Source: Craterostigma plantagineum
Taxonomy: Eukaryota > Streptophyta > Magnoliopsida > Lamiales > Linderniaceae
Reading direction: 5' to 3'
NCBI GenBank assembly: GCA_027422505.1
Contig: JAPQWV010000305.1
Span: 248,001 to 312,000 of the forward strand
DNA: 64,000 nucleotides
Positions within the stretch are counted from its first letter, which is position 1. Each line of letters starts with the position of its first letter. Below the pieces are notes generated by a model. It saw only the letters and a list, made by a program, of their open reading frames with translations, was not told the DNA's origin and ran no database searches. Positions 1 through 11,559 of the stretch are shown here, in pieces. Position numbers and translations under genes: made by a program.

Positions 1-822
1 CGCTTCAATAATGAGCTGACTTTATTGTCTTAACGCACCCGGACCAACTACGACAAGAGCGAGATAATTGGCGTCGATAACTCGGAACAAACCGCACACG
101 ACACTCAAGCCGCAATGGTTTCGAGCTTGATAGAAGACAGGAACCTCGCCCCTTTACCCACTTAGTATTTAGTCCAACCGGGAGAATCCGTATCACACAC
201 ATAAGCACTTAAACACGCACTTAACGTCAAACAAACATGCACGTTTTCGCGGTAAACCTAGTTTCCCAGACCATCTGCGTGGACTCTTTCTACTCTACTA
301 CATATTTTTATAAAATTACATCTCTTTTCTTCGGCTTCACACTATGTTCTCGAACGACCTCCAAGTCTTTGAACGGCCTTCTCGTCAACACGAGTCGTAC
401 TCATATAGCCATCGTACTTAAAATTAATATTTCTAAAAATTAATTAAAGTACAAAATGGGGGGATCAGCTGTCCCAGACAACCCGTATATTAACGAATAA
501 AATACAATCGTGTCATACATACATGCATACAACATAATCACGTTCACGACAACAAAACGCTCAAAGAAATCGAAACGAAATTTGGGCTAGTCCTAGACTT
601 ACGGCCCCAGTGTCAAGGTACGAACCGTGACGAGATTCCCACTAGGGTTTTCTCTCCACATCGCTACACTACGTCGGAGCTCGCAACGAGGCAACGACCA
701 AGCGAGCACTCGGTTTGCAAACTCGAAGTACAACTTATGCTTTGACGCTCGAGTGACTTAGTGACTTGCACAACCGAGTTTGTTTCGGACTCGCTTATGT
801 CGTTTCTTAGAACCGAGCCTAT

Positions 823-835
823 GGCTCTGATACCA
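823..835 (-). promoter_or_regulatory. Primer-binding site (initiator-Met tRNA)
   Basis: The minus strand reads TGGTATCAGAGCC, the standard complement of the 3' end of plant initiator-Met tRNA, one base inside the LTR end. It fixes both the orientation and the LTR boundary. Confidence 0.85.
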
Positions 836-836
836 T

Positions 837-3068
837 TGTTGGGAAACCATGGGTGACTCGAGGCCTCGCCCCAGACGCAGCGGAATTTAAAAACTTTCCC
901 GGGTTCCCCATACGGATGCCCAGGATACTCGGCAAAATAAAGAAAAACACGCGTAGACACGTACAAGGTATAAGGATCTTACCCCCGTCGCGAAGATCCT
1001 AAGCTCCCGTAGTTCACGAACTGTGCCGAAGAGAGTCACGCAGACCCCGTGACGTGCCACAGACTTCACCTCCCCAATGATGGCTAGAGAAGTGAAGAAT
1101 GGTTATATGGAGATGTGTATGTGTGTGTGATTTGCTATGAAGTCACCCACACTTAGGTTTTTCTCAATGATCAAACCCAAATGCTCTCACCACTCTCTAA
1201 AACTCTAAGTTTAGTGTGAGAAAGTATTAGACTTTATTATGGACGAAAATCACAAGTCTCATAATTATAAAATCAAGTTCGAAATCATGAAATAGACTTT
1301 AGATTTGTTTAAATGAGATCATGTCCTACATGACTCGTTTTTGTTTGATTCTTTTGTTATTTTATCATATAATGCCTATATATTGTCCCACAATTCATAA
1401 CAAAAGAAAAAGATCCGAAATTGGGTTAGGTTTGGATCAAATTTGACAAAAAACTGTCGGTCACGGCCTCTTGCAAGACCTTTCACGGCTGTGACAAGTT
1501 TTAGGCAGCTTCTGCCACGCGTCACGGCTGTAACTGTCACCTGGAGGCCTTCACGGCCTGGACATGAAGTGTCGCGGCCGTGATACTGTCGGGCAGCCTA
1601 TGGTTCGCCCACTGCCGTTCGTCACGGCCACGTGCAAGACGTTCACGACTGTGATGTTTTTTACAGCATTGCGACAGTTTTGTATTTCTCTCAGATCGAG
1701 TGGTAAACTATGTCCGATTGCCCCGAAATTTTAACCATAAATAAAAAGCTCACCAGTATTGATTTTGACCATAGGGATTCTCAATCCGAGGTCTGTATTG
1801 TGAGATATGAATTTTTGAATCTGCTGCTACTTTGCGGGAGGGCTCGACCGTGACGAGCATTGCTCGTGGTTGTGAACCCTATTTACGCTCCATCTTCATT
1901 TTGGAAATTTAGTCCATGTAAATACAGTTTCTAAAACTTGTATTCGTCATTTTATTAACGTCTCTGAGACTGTTATATTAACTTACATCTCATTTTAGTT
2001 GGCACTATAATAGTGATCATTTTTAAGCCCGACTCTCTTGGTTTGTCTCAACCCGGCAAGGGAGGAATCCAAGAATTCAGTAAGCGCCTAGCCAATCCTG
2101 CGGTACCGAAAAGATTCCGTGTTGAGTACGATCTTCGATCTACGAACCGACTATAGATTATCGTCGTACTTATGGACCCTTCACATGTGTCCCGGTCAAG
2201 TTAAGTCATGGTTACGTCAAACTCACTGACTCGACCCTAGACTAATTTGTGACTAGTGAAATTACTAAACTACCCTTACGTTCCACATAAGTCAGTTTAT
2301 AGTTTCGGCCGAAGAGTTCGTAATTTTTCATCCCCGAATATGCATAGGACACATATCTCGGTTACCAGCGAGATAGTGAATCCCTCACGATAGTCTAAGC
2401 ATGACAACTACCCTTCGTTGTCAAGACCGCATGTCGCCGCCGACCCATGTTCATCCCCGAACAAGTTGTGCCTAGCAAACTAGTGACAAATCAAGACCCT
2501 GAAGTCAATTCCCTCAAAGACCCTTTGGTCTAAGGTCCACGCACACTACTATAGTCAATCAATCGATACGACGCTACCTAGAGTAACGATAAGGCCCATG
2601 TGATCGTCGATTGCGAGTAGTGTCCAAGTACAAGTTAATCCCTTGATTCAACTTATACCAATGTTTCGACCTCCCGCTTCCCAAGCGAATGGTTGGCACA
2701 ACCACATAAGAGTCGTCCAGAAATAAGTCATGATCGACACACAGTCACCCTACTGATGTTTAAGACTTATGGACTAATTTAATATCGGAGGATAATAGCT
2801 CATCGGTGCCCCTCTCTCATCCCACGAGAATCAGTAACTAAACTCACGATATATGGAATGTATTTATTTACCGTCTCACCGGATGCCTAGAAAGATTTGA
2901 TAGGTAAATAAATAATATGCCTTTTAAAGAATAAATAATAAAATATAAATTCCATTAATGCATATAAGAATACATTATTCAAATACATACCGAATAATAC
3001 ATAAATTATTAAATACATGTCTTATTCATTACATCTTTGAATGGCATTCCGGTGGCACATCCCCAACA
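837..3068 (-). repeat. Long LTR, 2232 bp
   Basis: The LTR is bounded by short inverted ends TGTTGGG (837) and CCCAACA (ending 3068). It is non-coding. On the minus strand an ATATATAGG stretch near 1374-1381 could be the TATA region, which would leave about 540 bases for R-U5. Positions 1450-1680 hold a cluster of TCACGGC/GTGACGG-type motifs on both strands. Confidence 0.7.
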
Positions 3069-3275
3069 AACGAGTCGGTTTTCGCGATGCCGCCTCTGCT
3101 GGCGGCGGAGGCAATGCTCGGGACCGATGTAACGGCCTTGTTGCAAGGGATAGTAAGGGTTGAGGTGAGGCGGTATATGGAAGAGCAACAACAACAACAG
3201 CCGGTGGTGCGTCAGTTCTTTCGGCGTGATGGGAATGGGGACGGCGGCAGCGAAGGCTTCGTCAAGCGTGGATAA
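3069..3275 (+). pseudogene. Gene fragment, possible R2R3-MYB C-terminus
   Basis: An open frame beginning immediately at the LTR junction; from the Met at 3087 it encodes 62 residues and stops at 3275. It contains a LLQ-x-IVRVEVRRYMEE stretch followed by glutamines and ends in a basic VKRG. This resembles the C-terminal EVRxYM motif and tail of subgroup-22 (MYB44/MYB73-type) R2R3-MYBs. No DNA-binding repeats are present nearby. The LTR element has inserted at the upstream edge of the fragment. Identity is inferred from a short motif only; it could be an unrelated fragment. Confidence 0.3.
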
Positions 3276-3279
3276 TTTT

Positions 3280-3378
3280 GCCCGTGCAATGCATGGGTCT
3301 TAATATACATAGTTAATTAATTTTTTGGGAAAATTCCTAGTTTTTTGCCGTGCAATGCTCGGGTCTTAAATATACATA
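3280..3378 (-). mobile_element. Helitron-like 3' terminus, duplicated hairpin
   Basis: Two copies of a quasi-palindrome (ccgtgcaatgc-t/a-cgggtcttaa) followed by the same TATACATA tail lie at about 3280-3306 and 3349-3377. Read on the minus strand, the second copy is a GC-rich hairpin followed about ten bases later by CTAG at 3337-3340, the arrangement of a plant Helitron 3' end. The next base on the minus strand is G rather than the usual T, which weakens the call. Confidence 0.35.
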
Positions 3379-3542
3379 TTATTTTACTATATAATTTAAT
3401 TATGAATTAATACAAAAAATGCAATATTATAATAGTTGTCGAAAACTATAAATCGTAACGAAACGTAATATGTAAATCAATATGTTATATCTAATGAGAA
3501 AAAACAAAGCTAATGGAATCGTACTTTTCGCTTGAAGAAAAA

Positions 3543-3696
3543 TTAATTATACTCCTCCTCCCAATCGACTCTAAAAATATGTGAAACCTTTACTTCATCG
3601 TCGTTCAATTTTTGCGCCCTCAATACAAACACAAATTTCGACATTAGCCGATTATTCACGTAATCTTCTAGTAAGAATGGCACATCATATCCACCC
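3543..3696 (-). pseudogene. Last exon of an OB-fold/RPA1-like gene
   Basis: The minus strand has a splice acceptor-like TTATAG at about 3697, then an open frame reading GYDVPFLLEDYVNNRLMSKF and on through VFVLRAQKLNDDEVKVSHIF to a stop at 3543-3545. The pattern of a G/N-rich loop, K-F-V-F, then V-S-H-I-F resembles the C-terminal OB domain of plant RPA1-like proteins, a class often carried by Helitrons. It lies upstream, on the same strand, of the Helitron-like end at 3337. The match is short and upstream exons were not resolved. Confidence 0.3.
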
Positions 3697-3954
3697 TATA
3701 ATATTGTCTAAAAAATAAATTTAAGACCCATGAAAAAATTGAATCGTGACAATATTTATACCTCAATGTAAATATTTCTAATTCCAATGCTGATATGTCT
3801 AATATGACATTCGCATCCAGCATGTCAACTATTTGGAACCAGCTTTGTCAGTAACTGTTGTCTTTTTAATGTATATCTCAAAGTCAGACAATAGCTTAAG
3901 AATAAAAATTAAGAAAAAATATAACTTCAATTTGAAGTAAAATATGCCTAAGAG

Positions 3955-4640
3955 GGGGGTGAATTAGGCTTATAAAAAATGGCTTGTTCTTCTTTGAAAA
4001 ATACTTTTCTTTAAGAAGATATTTCAGAGTCGTTATTTCCTGAAAAGCAGTACGAGTATCAATGATATATCCCTAACCCTGTTTCTGGATTGAAGGCGTT
4101 CCGGGTTTGACTCACAGAAAAGTAAATAACTGAAAATAAAGTGAGACGGAATTTTTATACTGGTTATATCTCCAACTGGGATCCTGTCCTTGGGGTTCAT
4201 TCTACCCCAAGAGTTCTAATTAATCACTAAGTATTACCGGTTATGGTTACAAAAGATCGACCCTTACACAACCGAAGCACTATGGAAACTAGACCTACAC
4301 CTAGGCTGTCACACGCCGACTTTCGTTCTACGTCATTTACCCATGAAACCAATTCCCCGACTGGACACAGCTCGCTACCAATGGGCCACCGAATCCACCA
4401 AATTCATCCCTCCAGGTGTAGAAGAATCCACTCGTGCTCCTTTGTGCGCTCAACACGTCCGAAGACAGATCACGTTTGAAGACAAGGTTCTAAGCTAGGG
4501 TGTTACTGAGCTCAAAGGTTACAGATTTCGCAAGTGTAAGCTCAACACAAACTACGAATTTTTTTCGCAAATCAAAGCTCAATCACTCAAAATGAATTCG
4601 TTCGCTTGTGTGTGTATTCCGTACCCTTGATTGTGAAGTG
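3955..4640. repeat. Degenerate LTR-like repeat
   Basis: The region starts with a gcctaagaggggggtgaatt motif and later has the 'ttatactggtta' phrase. Both recur in plant LTRs, and an AGAGGGGGTGAAT motif also occurs near the start of the solo LTR at 35142. No paired LTR, primer site or target duplication was found, so it is probably an old LTR fragment. The 78-codon open frame at 4243-4479 has no recognisable domain. Confidence 0.35.
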
Positions 4641-5389
4641 TGCTCCTTAATATAGGCCCAAATAGCTTCAACACTTCACATAAAAAGTCAAGCACGAAAC
4701 ATATGCAAACTATGCTCAAGAATCACGTGCATTAACTCAAAGAATCATGCCAAGCATAAATCTATAAAGCTCAACAGTACCATATTTTCCACAGACTTAC
4801 TTTCTTTTCGTGGTAATCTCATCCGTTGTCAGCACATTACATATATAGTTTCACTCGGAATATTACCAATAATAAGCACAATCAACTGAATTCTTTCCAA
4901 AATATAATAGCCAATTCGCACAAGGAAAGATACACAATTGACCTACTCAGTATAAGGCAAAACAGACTTTCCATATATGGTGATCTCATTCGATTTCAGC
5001 ACATACCAAAAATAGACTCAATCAGCATCTTACCACATATAAGCCCAGTCACTTGGTCACTTTCCAAAATATAGTTCCTAAGTCACACAAGGAAAACATG
5101 ATCATTGATCCACTGATTTAAAAGTTAACCTAACATGTTCTCAAACGGCTTTATCATAATATTCTTTCCTAGAATAAATCAATCACGTGTACAGCTCAAT
5201 CATTATATCTTTTCCATTATAGCATACGGTCGTTCATATCCAGGTGATCACGTTGGTCTTAGAACAATAATTGGTGCGGTGAAGGAAACGACCGTATGCT
5301 ATATATCGAAATGAAGGAAACATACATTCCAGGTACATTCCAGGACATACATTGATAATATTCTTCTGTCGTTGCTCATAGATGTCCTT
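4641..5389. other. Non-coding intergenic DNA with a 17-bp perfect hairpin
   Basis: No gene recognised. The one distinct structure is a perfect 17-bp inverted repeat, tatagcatacggtcgtt at 5218-5234 and its complement at 5287-5303, with a 52-base loop. Confidence 0.5.
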
Positions 5390-5397
5390 ACTACAAC

Positions 5398-5974
5398 TAG
5401 GGGTGTTCAAATGTCGGTTAACCGACCGAACCGAACCGAAACTGTACCGAATACCGAACCGAAAATTTTCGTTTTGGTATTCGGTTTTCATTTTGATAAC
5501 CGAATAAAATTCGGTTCGGTTTCGGTTTATTCATCGGTAAACCGAACCGAACCGAAAAACCGAACTCTATATTTTTTTATTTTTTATATACATATATGTA
5601 TATATTATTATATAAAATATATAATGATATATATGTCTTATATTGATAATATATCCCTTCGAAAGTTTATATAAATATATATATATGACAATATATATTT
5701 CTAATATAAAATATTTAATAAAGTATGAAAATAATGAGGTAAATTAAAATTTTATACAAATTATATGATAATGTATATTTATAAGATAGATAATATTATT
5801 TTTTTATTTTTTTTATTAAAATTCAGTTTTCCGGTCGGTTAACCGAACCGAACCGAAAAAAATTCGGTAAAACCGAAACCGAACCGAGATGTTTCGGTTC
5901 CGTTTTCTGTTTATAAAATCCTAACTGAAAGTTCGGTTAGGTTCGGTTCGGTTATAACCGAATGAACACCCCTA
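5398..5974. mobile_element. hAT-type MITE, 577 bp
   Basis: Terminal inverted repeats TAGGGGTGTTCA and TGAACACCCCTA are flanked by a perfect 8-bp target duplication ACTACAAC (5390-5397 and 5975-5982), the hAT hallmark. The subterminal regions are packed with ACCGAA/TTCGGT repeats on both sides and the centre is AT-rich. No transposase is present, so it is non-autonomous. Confidence 0.9.
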
Positions 5975-5982
5975 ACTACAAC

Positions 5983-6660
5983 GCAAATGAAGGAAACGTA
6001 CGTTTCAGGTCAATCAAACATGTATTTTTATGGGATTAGAATATCTAAGGTAAGAAATTAATGAGTTGCGAAGTCGCTAATATGAAGTTCTATAGTAAGA
6101 ATTTGCAAAGGACATGACAGGTTGTTTGAATAGACAAACTCCGAGGATTAAATAAATGCAACGGATGTCTTACATGTAATACATAATTGACAACGGAAGG
6201 ATCTACGAATGGAGAAAAAAAATGAAAAATGAAATAATTCCAGAAATAAGAATCGAAAGATGAGATTAATTACCCTATTTGTGACTCAGATACTACTTAT
6301 GCTGAAGTCTAGATAATAAGATGCAATAATTCCAAAAATGACCTATAGAGCAGAAGTTAGCTACAAAGCTTACCTAAATACATAAGCGTAGGGACGATAA
6401 AGTATAAAGTCAAAGAAAAATACCGAGTATAGATCAACATAAGTGGCCATCTCAAGAGTTGGGCAGAAGAGAAATATTAAATGATATGATTTATTAATGT
6501 AGAAAAAACATAGAAAATGTAATGTAAATTATTATTTTTCACGTAAAAGGCTCACTCTCTTTCATGTCTGTAATCTTCAAGCCAGTTAGTTCATCGCTTG
6601 GTTTTCTAATTTATTCATGCAGTCTCTGCAGGCATCAGTTTCCCTTGCAGCATGTAAGTA
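5983..6660. other. Intergenic DNA, nothing recognised
   Basis: AT-rich sequence with no open frame or repeat that I can assign. It ends at the GAAAG target site of copia A. Confidence 0.4.
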
Positions 6661-6665
6661 GAAAG

Positions 6666-7925
6666 TGTTGTTACTCCGGTATTGGTTGTGTCTGGTCGGC
6701 ACCAGAGAGCTTTGGCAATAGATAAACTTCGGCAATAGATATTCGGAAGATGGAGTGTCTTCAAACGCATGTGCAGTGGGTGATGAACCAGATGAACCAG
6801 TAGATGAACATTGAGAAGATAACTACGAGTAAGCACATGAGAATAAGCACATCAGCATACAATCTTCTGATATTCTCCATAGGATTAGGATCCATAACTG
6901 TCGAGGCGTGTGTTGGACACACTGTCCGTAAGACGAAATCGCCCGATATACAGTGCTTTCGGTTAGTAGCGATCGTCCCCAAGATACAACGACATTTTCT
7001 TATTCATAATCGCAGCACAACGACTAGAATTTTCAGACGAATCGTACTCGAAACTGAGTTTTTCTTGCTTCGAAAAACTAGGGAGTATGTGTGTGAAATA
7101 TGCAAATTCGTGGATTGGAATGAATGAATTTTTCCAATTCATGAGGGGTCTATTTAGAGACTTTTTCATGCAGGGACCTATCCGCAAATTCGAGAACCTG
7201 TTGAACTGCTTCTGTAATTTTTTAGGGACTGGATTGCAACATTTTGCAACTATTGGACTGTCGGTTTATTTACCGGCCCGCGACAAGCCCGATACTCGGG
7301 CCGACAGCCCGAATCACAGGCGTGTCCCACCGGCGGCGGTCCGATTCTCCGACCGACGGCCCGAGGCGGCTACCGACACCTCTTAGTTGGGCCGACCGAC
7401 ACTTCCTTGAGTTGGGTCTCATTAGCCCAACAACCCACTTCAGCCCATGATCCAATGGATCAAGCCATCACATCTAGGCTGCCCAATCAGCGCCACCTCG
7501 TCTGCCATGTCACCAAAACCTTGCCACGTCACTGCCCGCCGGAGCATAAATTTAAGCCCACAAGCCCATTTAAGACATACACATGGCAAGCCCTTTTGAA
7601 TAAACCCACATGGGTTTCTATATATATAGTGAAGATTTTCTATGTGTCTAACCAATGTGGGACACTTAATTCCCCACTTAAACACTATCAACCATTTTAA
7701 TCATTATTGGGCCAACTTCGAAAATTAATTTTTCATTCACCCGATATCGGTTTTGAGCGTATTAATATTCGTTAAATTTCCCGTGAAACGAAGATTCATA
7801 ATCTTTCAACGATTTCTCGTTCGACATCCGATGGCTTCTCGATTTAATTAAAACCGAAACTGATTTTATTAATGGGTTAATACCCATTTGGGCCCAAAGC
7901 CCATTTAGGTTAATAAAATCCAACA
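6666..7925 (-). repeat. 3' LTR of copia A (1260 bp)
   Basis: The plus strand starts TGTTGTTACTCC and ends AATCCAACA. It is near-identical to the 5' LTR except for 7423-7550, a block with no counterpart in the other LTR. The TATA box of the 5' LTR (TATAAATA on the minus strand) is mutated here. Confidence 0.95.
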
Positions 7926-7940
7926 ATCCCCCACATGAAT
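7926..7940 (-). promoter_or_regulatory. Polypurine tract of copia A
   Basis: The minus strand reads CATGTGGGGGAT directly before the 3' LTR, the expected plus-strand primer. Copia B has the same tract before its 3' LTR. Confidence 0.8.
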
Positions 7941-8426
7941 GGAAATTAATGCAAATGCTATGCATGCTGACTCTTGCAAGAAAAACTCGACAACTCGTCA
8001 CTGCATCAAAATAGGTAGCTTGTAGCTTTGAACCTTCCCTAGTGAAACGCAATCGAATTTACTCGTTGTTCAGTGAACATGATGTCTTGAAGTGACAGCT
8101 TTTGTGTAAATTAAAACAACAGCGTACACACAGTAACGAATCTTATTTCTTTCGATTCTCACGTTGTGTCCATTTCGGCCTTGGACCATATCTTTGTTTC
8201 ATAAGTGTTATATTGAAGCGGCCCCACTTCTCACTTATATAGGTGATCGACTATTAGGACTTTAATCCTAGAGTATCCCGAAATACTCCACAATCAGGTA
8301 TAGCCATCATTAAAAGCAAAATTGCTTACCCTTTACCACACATCTTCGGGTAATTACTTGGCAGCTTATGAGAATGAGCTTATTAAAATCCAAGTAAGTT
8401 ACTGAACTACACTCAGCTTAGTTGTC

Positions 8427-10015
8427 TCATTGAACCAAATTTGTGGGATCTCCACTCATTTTGGTTGAGTTACCACCAAGCTCGTTCTTGGGTGTGTGGT
8501 TTTTCAACCCCATTCCCCTTACTGCATTATAGTGTTGATCTCTAGTTATGCCTTTCGTCAAAGGATCTGCTATGTTCTCTTTAGACTTCACATAGCCAAT
8601 AGTGATTATCCCACTAGAGATCAGTTGTCGTACGGTATTATGTCTTCGACGTATATGCCGAGACTTACTGTTATACATACTATTCTGTGCCCTACCAATT
8701 GCGGCCATGCTGTCGCAATGTATCATAATAGGCGGTACAGGCTTATTCCAACAAGGAATGTCCTCCAAAAAATTTCGAAGCCATTCTGCTTCTTCGCCGG
8801 CTTTGTCTAGTGCAATAAACTCCGATTCCATCGTAGATCGAGCTATGCACGTTTGTTTGGAGGATTTCCAAGAAATTGCTCCACCACCGATGGTAAATAC
8901 ATAACCACTCGTGGACTTGGAGTCTTTGCTATCAGATATCCAGTTGGCATCGCAGTATCCTTCAAGAACTGCTGGATACCTTGTGTAGAGTATACCATGA
9001 TTAATAGTGTGCTTCAGATATCTCAGCACCCTTCTCAAGGCTATCCAATGATTACTCCCAGGATTACTCGTAAACCTGCTGAGTTTACTTATTGAATATG
9101 CTATATCAGGTCGAGTGCAGTTCGATAAATACATTAGACTGCCAATCACTCGAGCATATTCATGCTGTAATATGGGTTCTCCTCTGTTTTTAGCCAGATG
9201 TAGATTTATATCTACAGGAGTCTTAGCCGGAGGATCATCGAAGGCATTAAATTTCTTTAACACGTTCTCAACATAATGAGATTGTGTCAACACAATTCCT
9301 TCGGACGTCTTAAAGACGTTTATCCCTAGTATGACTTTCGCCAAACCCATATCCTTCATATCGAAATGATTTTTCACCATAGTTTTCGTGTTTACAATCA
9401 TTTTCTGATTGCTTACCGTGATTAACATGTCGTCTACATAAAGACAGACAATCACGAATTCATCGGGTGTACCCTTAATGTAAACACATTTGTCACACTC
9501 ATTGATTTTGAATCCATTCGATAACATAGTCATATCGAATTTTTGGTGCCATTGCTTCGGTGCTTAAGCCCGTAAAGCGACTTCACGAGTCGGCACACTT
9601 TGTTTTCCTGTCCAGGTATTACAAACCCTTCAGGCTGATTCATGTAGATTTCTTCTTCAAGGTATCCATTTAGGAATGCCGTTTTTACATCCATTTGATG
9701 TACCTCGAGATCATGCAATGCTGCAATAGCAAATAGAACTCGTATTGACGTAATTCTCGTCACGGGTGAATATGTATCAAAGAAATCATATCCTTCCTTT
9801 TGGGAATATCCCTTGGCTACTAAACGAGCCTTATATTTTTCAATTGATCCATCGCTTTTATATTTCCTTTTAAGGACCCACTTGCATCCTAAAGGTTTAC
9901 ACCCCTTAGGGAGATCTACTAACTCCCAAGTGTGATTCTGCATGATGGATTCAATTTCACTGTTTACAGCTTCTTTCCAGAACGGAGCTTCTGGAGTCGA
10001 CAGAGCTTCTTGCAC
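8427..10015 (-). pseudogene. Copia A reverse transcriptase and RNase H
   Basis: Two overlapping minus-strand frames carry the copia RT and RNase H. The first (10015 to 9530) has the WKEAVNSE entry, KARLVAKGY and QMDVKTAFLNG motifs. A frameshift near 9535 breaks it just after SLYGLK. The second (9533 to 8427) carries YVDDM, the catalytic core of RT, then RNase H signatures such as TMESEF and IHCDSMAA, and the [10 protein letters not shown] tail. Since nearly every domain is present, the loss looks recent. Confidence 0.92.
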
Positions 10016-10019
10016 TGTC

Positions 10020-11559
10020 CTAGGTTCGTTGTAACATATATGTTAGGAAATCAGGCCCAAATGATTTAGCCACTTTTTTACGCTTACTTTGCCGTGGTTC
10101 CTCAATTTCTCGAGGCAAAACTTCAACGGCTTCATAATTTCTTTTATAACTTATTTTAGTTCTTTCCTTCGTTGGAAAGATGTTCTCAAAGAAAACAGCA
10201 TTTCTCGATTCAATAATCATCCCAGAATTCATGTCGGGGATTTCGGACTTATGCACCAGAAATCTGTATGCATTAATATTTTCTGCATATCCAATGAAAA
10301 TGCAGTCAACCGTTTTCGGTCCTATCTTGACCTGTTTTGGTTTAGGTACTTCGACCTTTGCTAAACACCCCCACACTTTAAGATATCCGTAGGAAGGTTG
10401 TCTACCTTTCCACAATTCGTACGGTGTTTTATCCCGTTTCTTGTGTGGCAACATATTTAGAATGCGATTTGATGACAGTATGTCTTTCCCCCACAAATTC
10501 TGAGGTAGTCCTGAACTGATTAGCATCGCATTCATCATCTCTAAGAGTTCTATTTTTTCGTTCAGCAACGCCATTTGATTGAGGGGAATATGGCGCCGTC
10601 GTTTGGTGAATAATACCATGTTCTCGGCAAAATTCCACAAACGGTGCCACGTATTCTCCTCCTCTGTCACTTCTTATTATTTTGATCTTAGAGTTACGTT
10701 GATTCTCAACTTCAGTCTTATATCTTTTGAAGGTATCAAGAGCTTCGTCTTTACCACTTAAAAGATACACGTGACAGTACTTCGTGCAATTGTCGATAAA
10801 CGTAATAAAGTATTTCTTTCCACCTCTTGTTTGCACAAATTCAGATCGCATATATCAGTATGGATCAATTCTAGAGGTGAACTATTTCTTTTGACAGAAA
10901 AAAATGGTGCCTTAGCCATTTTTGATTCTACGCAGATTTCACACTTATGTTGTGAATCAATTTCTTTTCGTGGAAGTAAGTTTAAACTTATTAACTTTTT
11001 CAGTTTGTTTAAACTCACATGTCCTAATCTACCATGCCATAAATTAGACAACTCAACCAAGTAAGAAGAACTGGCTTTATTATTATCAGCGATCTTAATA
11101 TCGCGTTTTACATGCATTACAGATAACTTAAAAAGGCCCTTCTCGAGGTAACATTCGCCAATAAAATGACCATTCTTGGTCAGTACATATTTTCCAGCTT
11201 CAAACACTTGTCTAAATCCAGCGTTACTAAGCAGAGCGCCGGAAACTAGATTCTTGCGGATGTCTGGGACATGCAGCACGTCCACAAGCGTCACTTCCTT
11301 GCCTGAGGTCATCTTCAGCACCACCCGTCCCAATCCTACAATGTTGGAAGTTGCCGCGTTCCCCATATAGAGCGTCCTACCCGAAATAGGCGTGTAGGTG
11401 GAGAACATTTCTTTGTCGGAGCAGATGTGGCGCGTTGCTCCGCTGTCGATGTACCAGTACTTCGGATTTTCCACGACGTTTGCCTCGTACACGACTGCAG
11501 TCAGGTCTAGCTCCGACATATCTGTCGTCAGCTGCTTCTCTTCAGTGAGATGCGCCCGA
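10020..11559 (-). pseudogene. Copia A protease and integrase
   Basis: The aspartic protease motif [10 protein letters not shown] lies near 11450. The integrase zinc region follows (WHGRLGH then CEIC), with the core carrying HTDICDL, SDRGGEY and SPQSNGVAERKN, which supply the expected D, D and E residues. The core is split by frameshifts near 10850 and 10590. The frame then runs through the GKDILSSNRILNM region to the linker before RT. Confidence 0.9.

Larger units (their letters stand above)
1..3068 (-). mobile_element. Left-truncated LTR retrotransposon, minus strand
   Basis: The 5' end of a minus-strand LTR retrotransposon whose remainder lies beyond the left edge. The order on the minus strand is 5' LTR (3068 to 837), a 1-base spacer, an initiator-Met tRNA primer-binding site (835 to 823), then internal DNA to position 1. 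I recognise no gag or pol domain in the 836 internal bases visible, so superfamily is not assigned. Bases 3069-3073 (aacga) are the expected target duplication, but its partner lies outside the window. Confidence 0.75.

Noticed and set aside
4243..4479. 78-codon plus-strand open frame
   Set aside because: Lies in an LTR-like repeat; no domain recognised.
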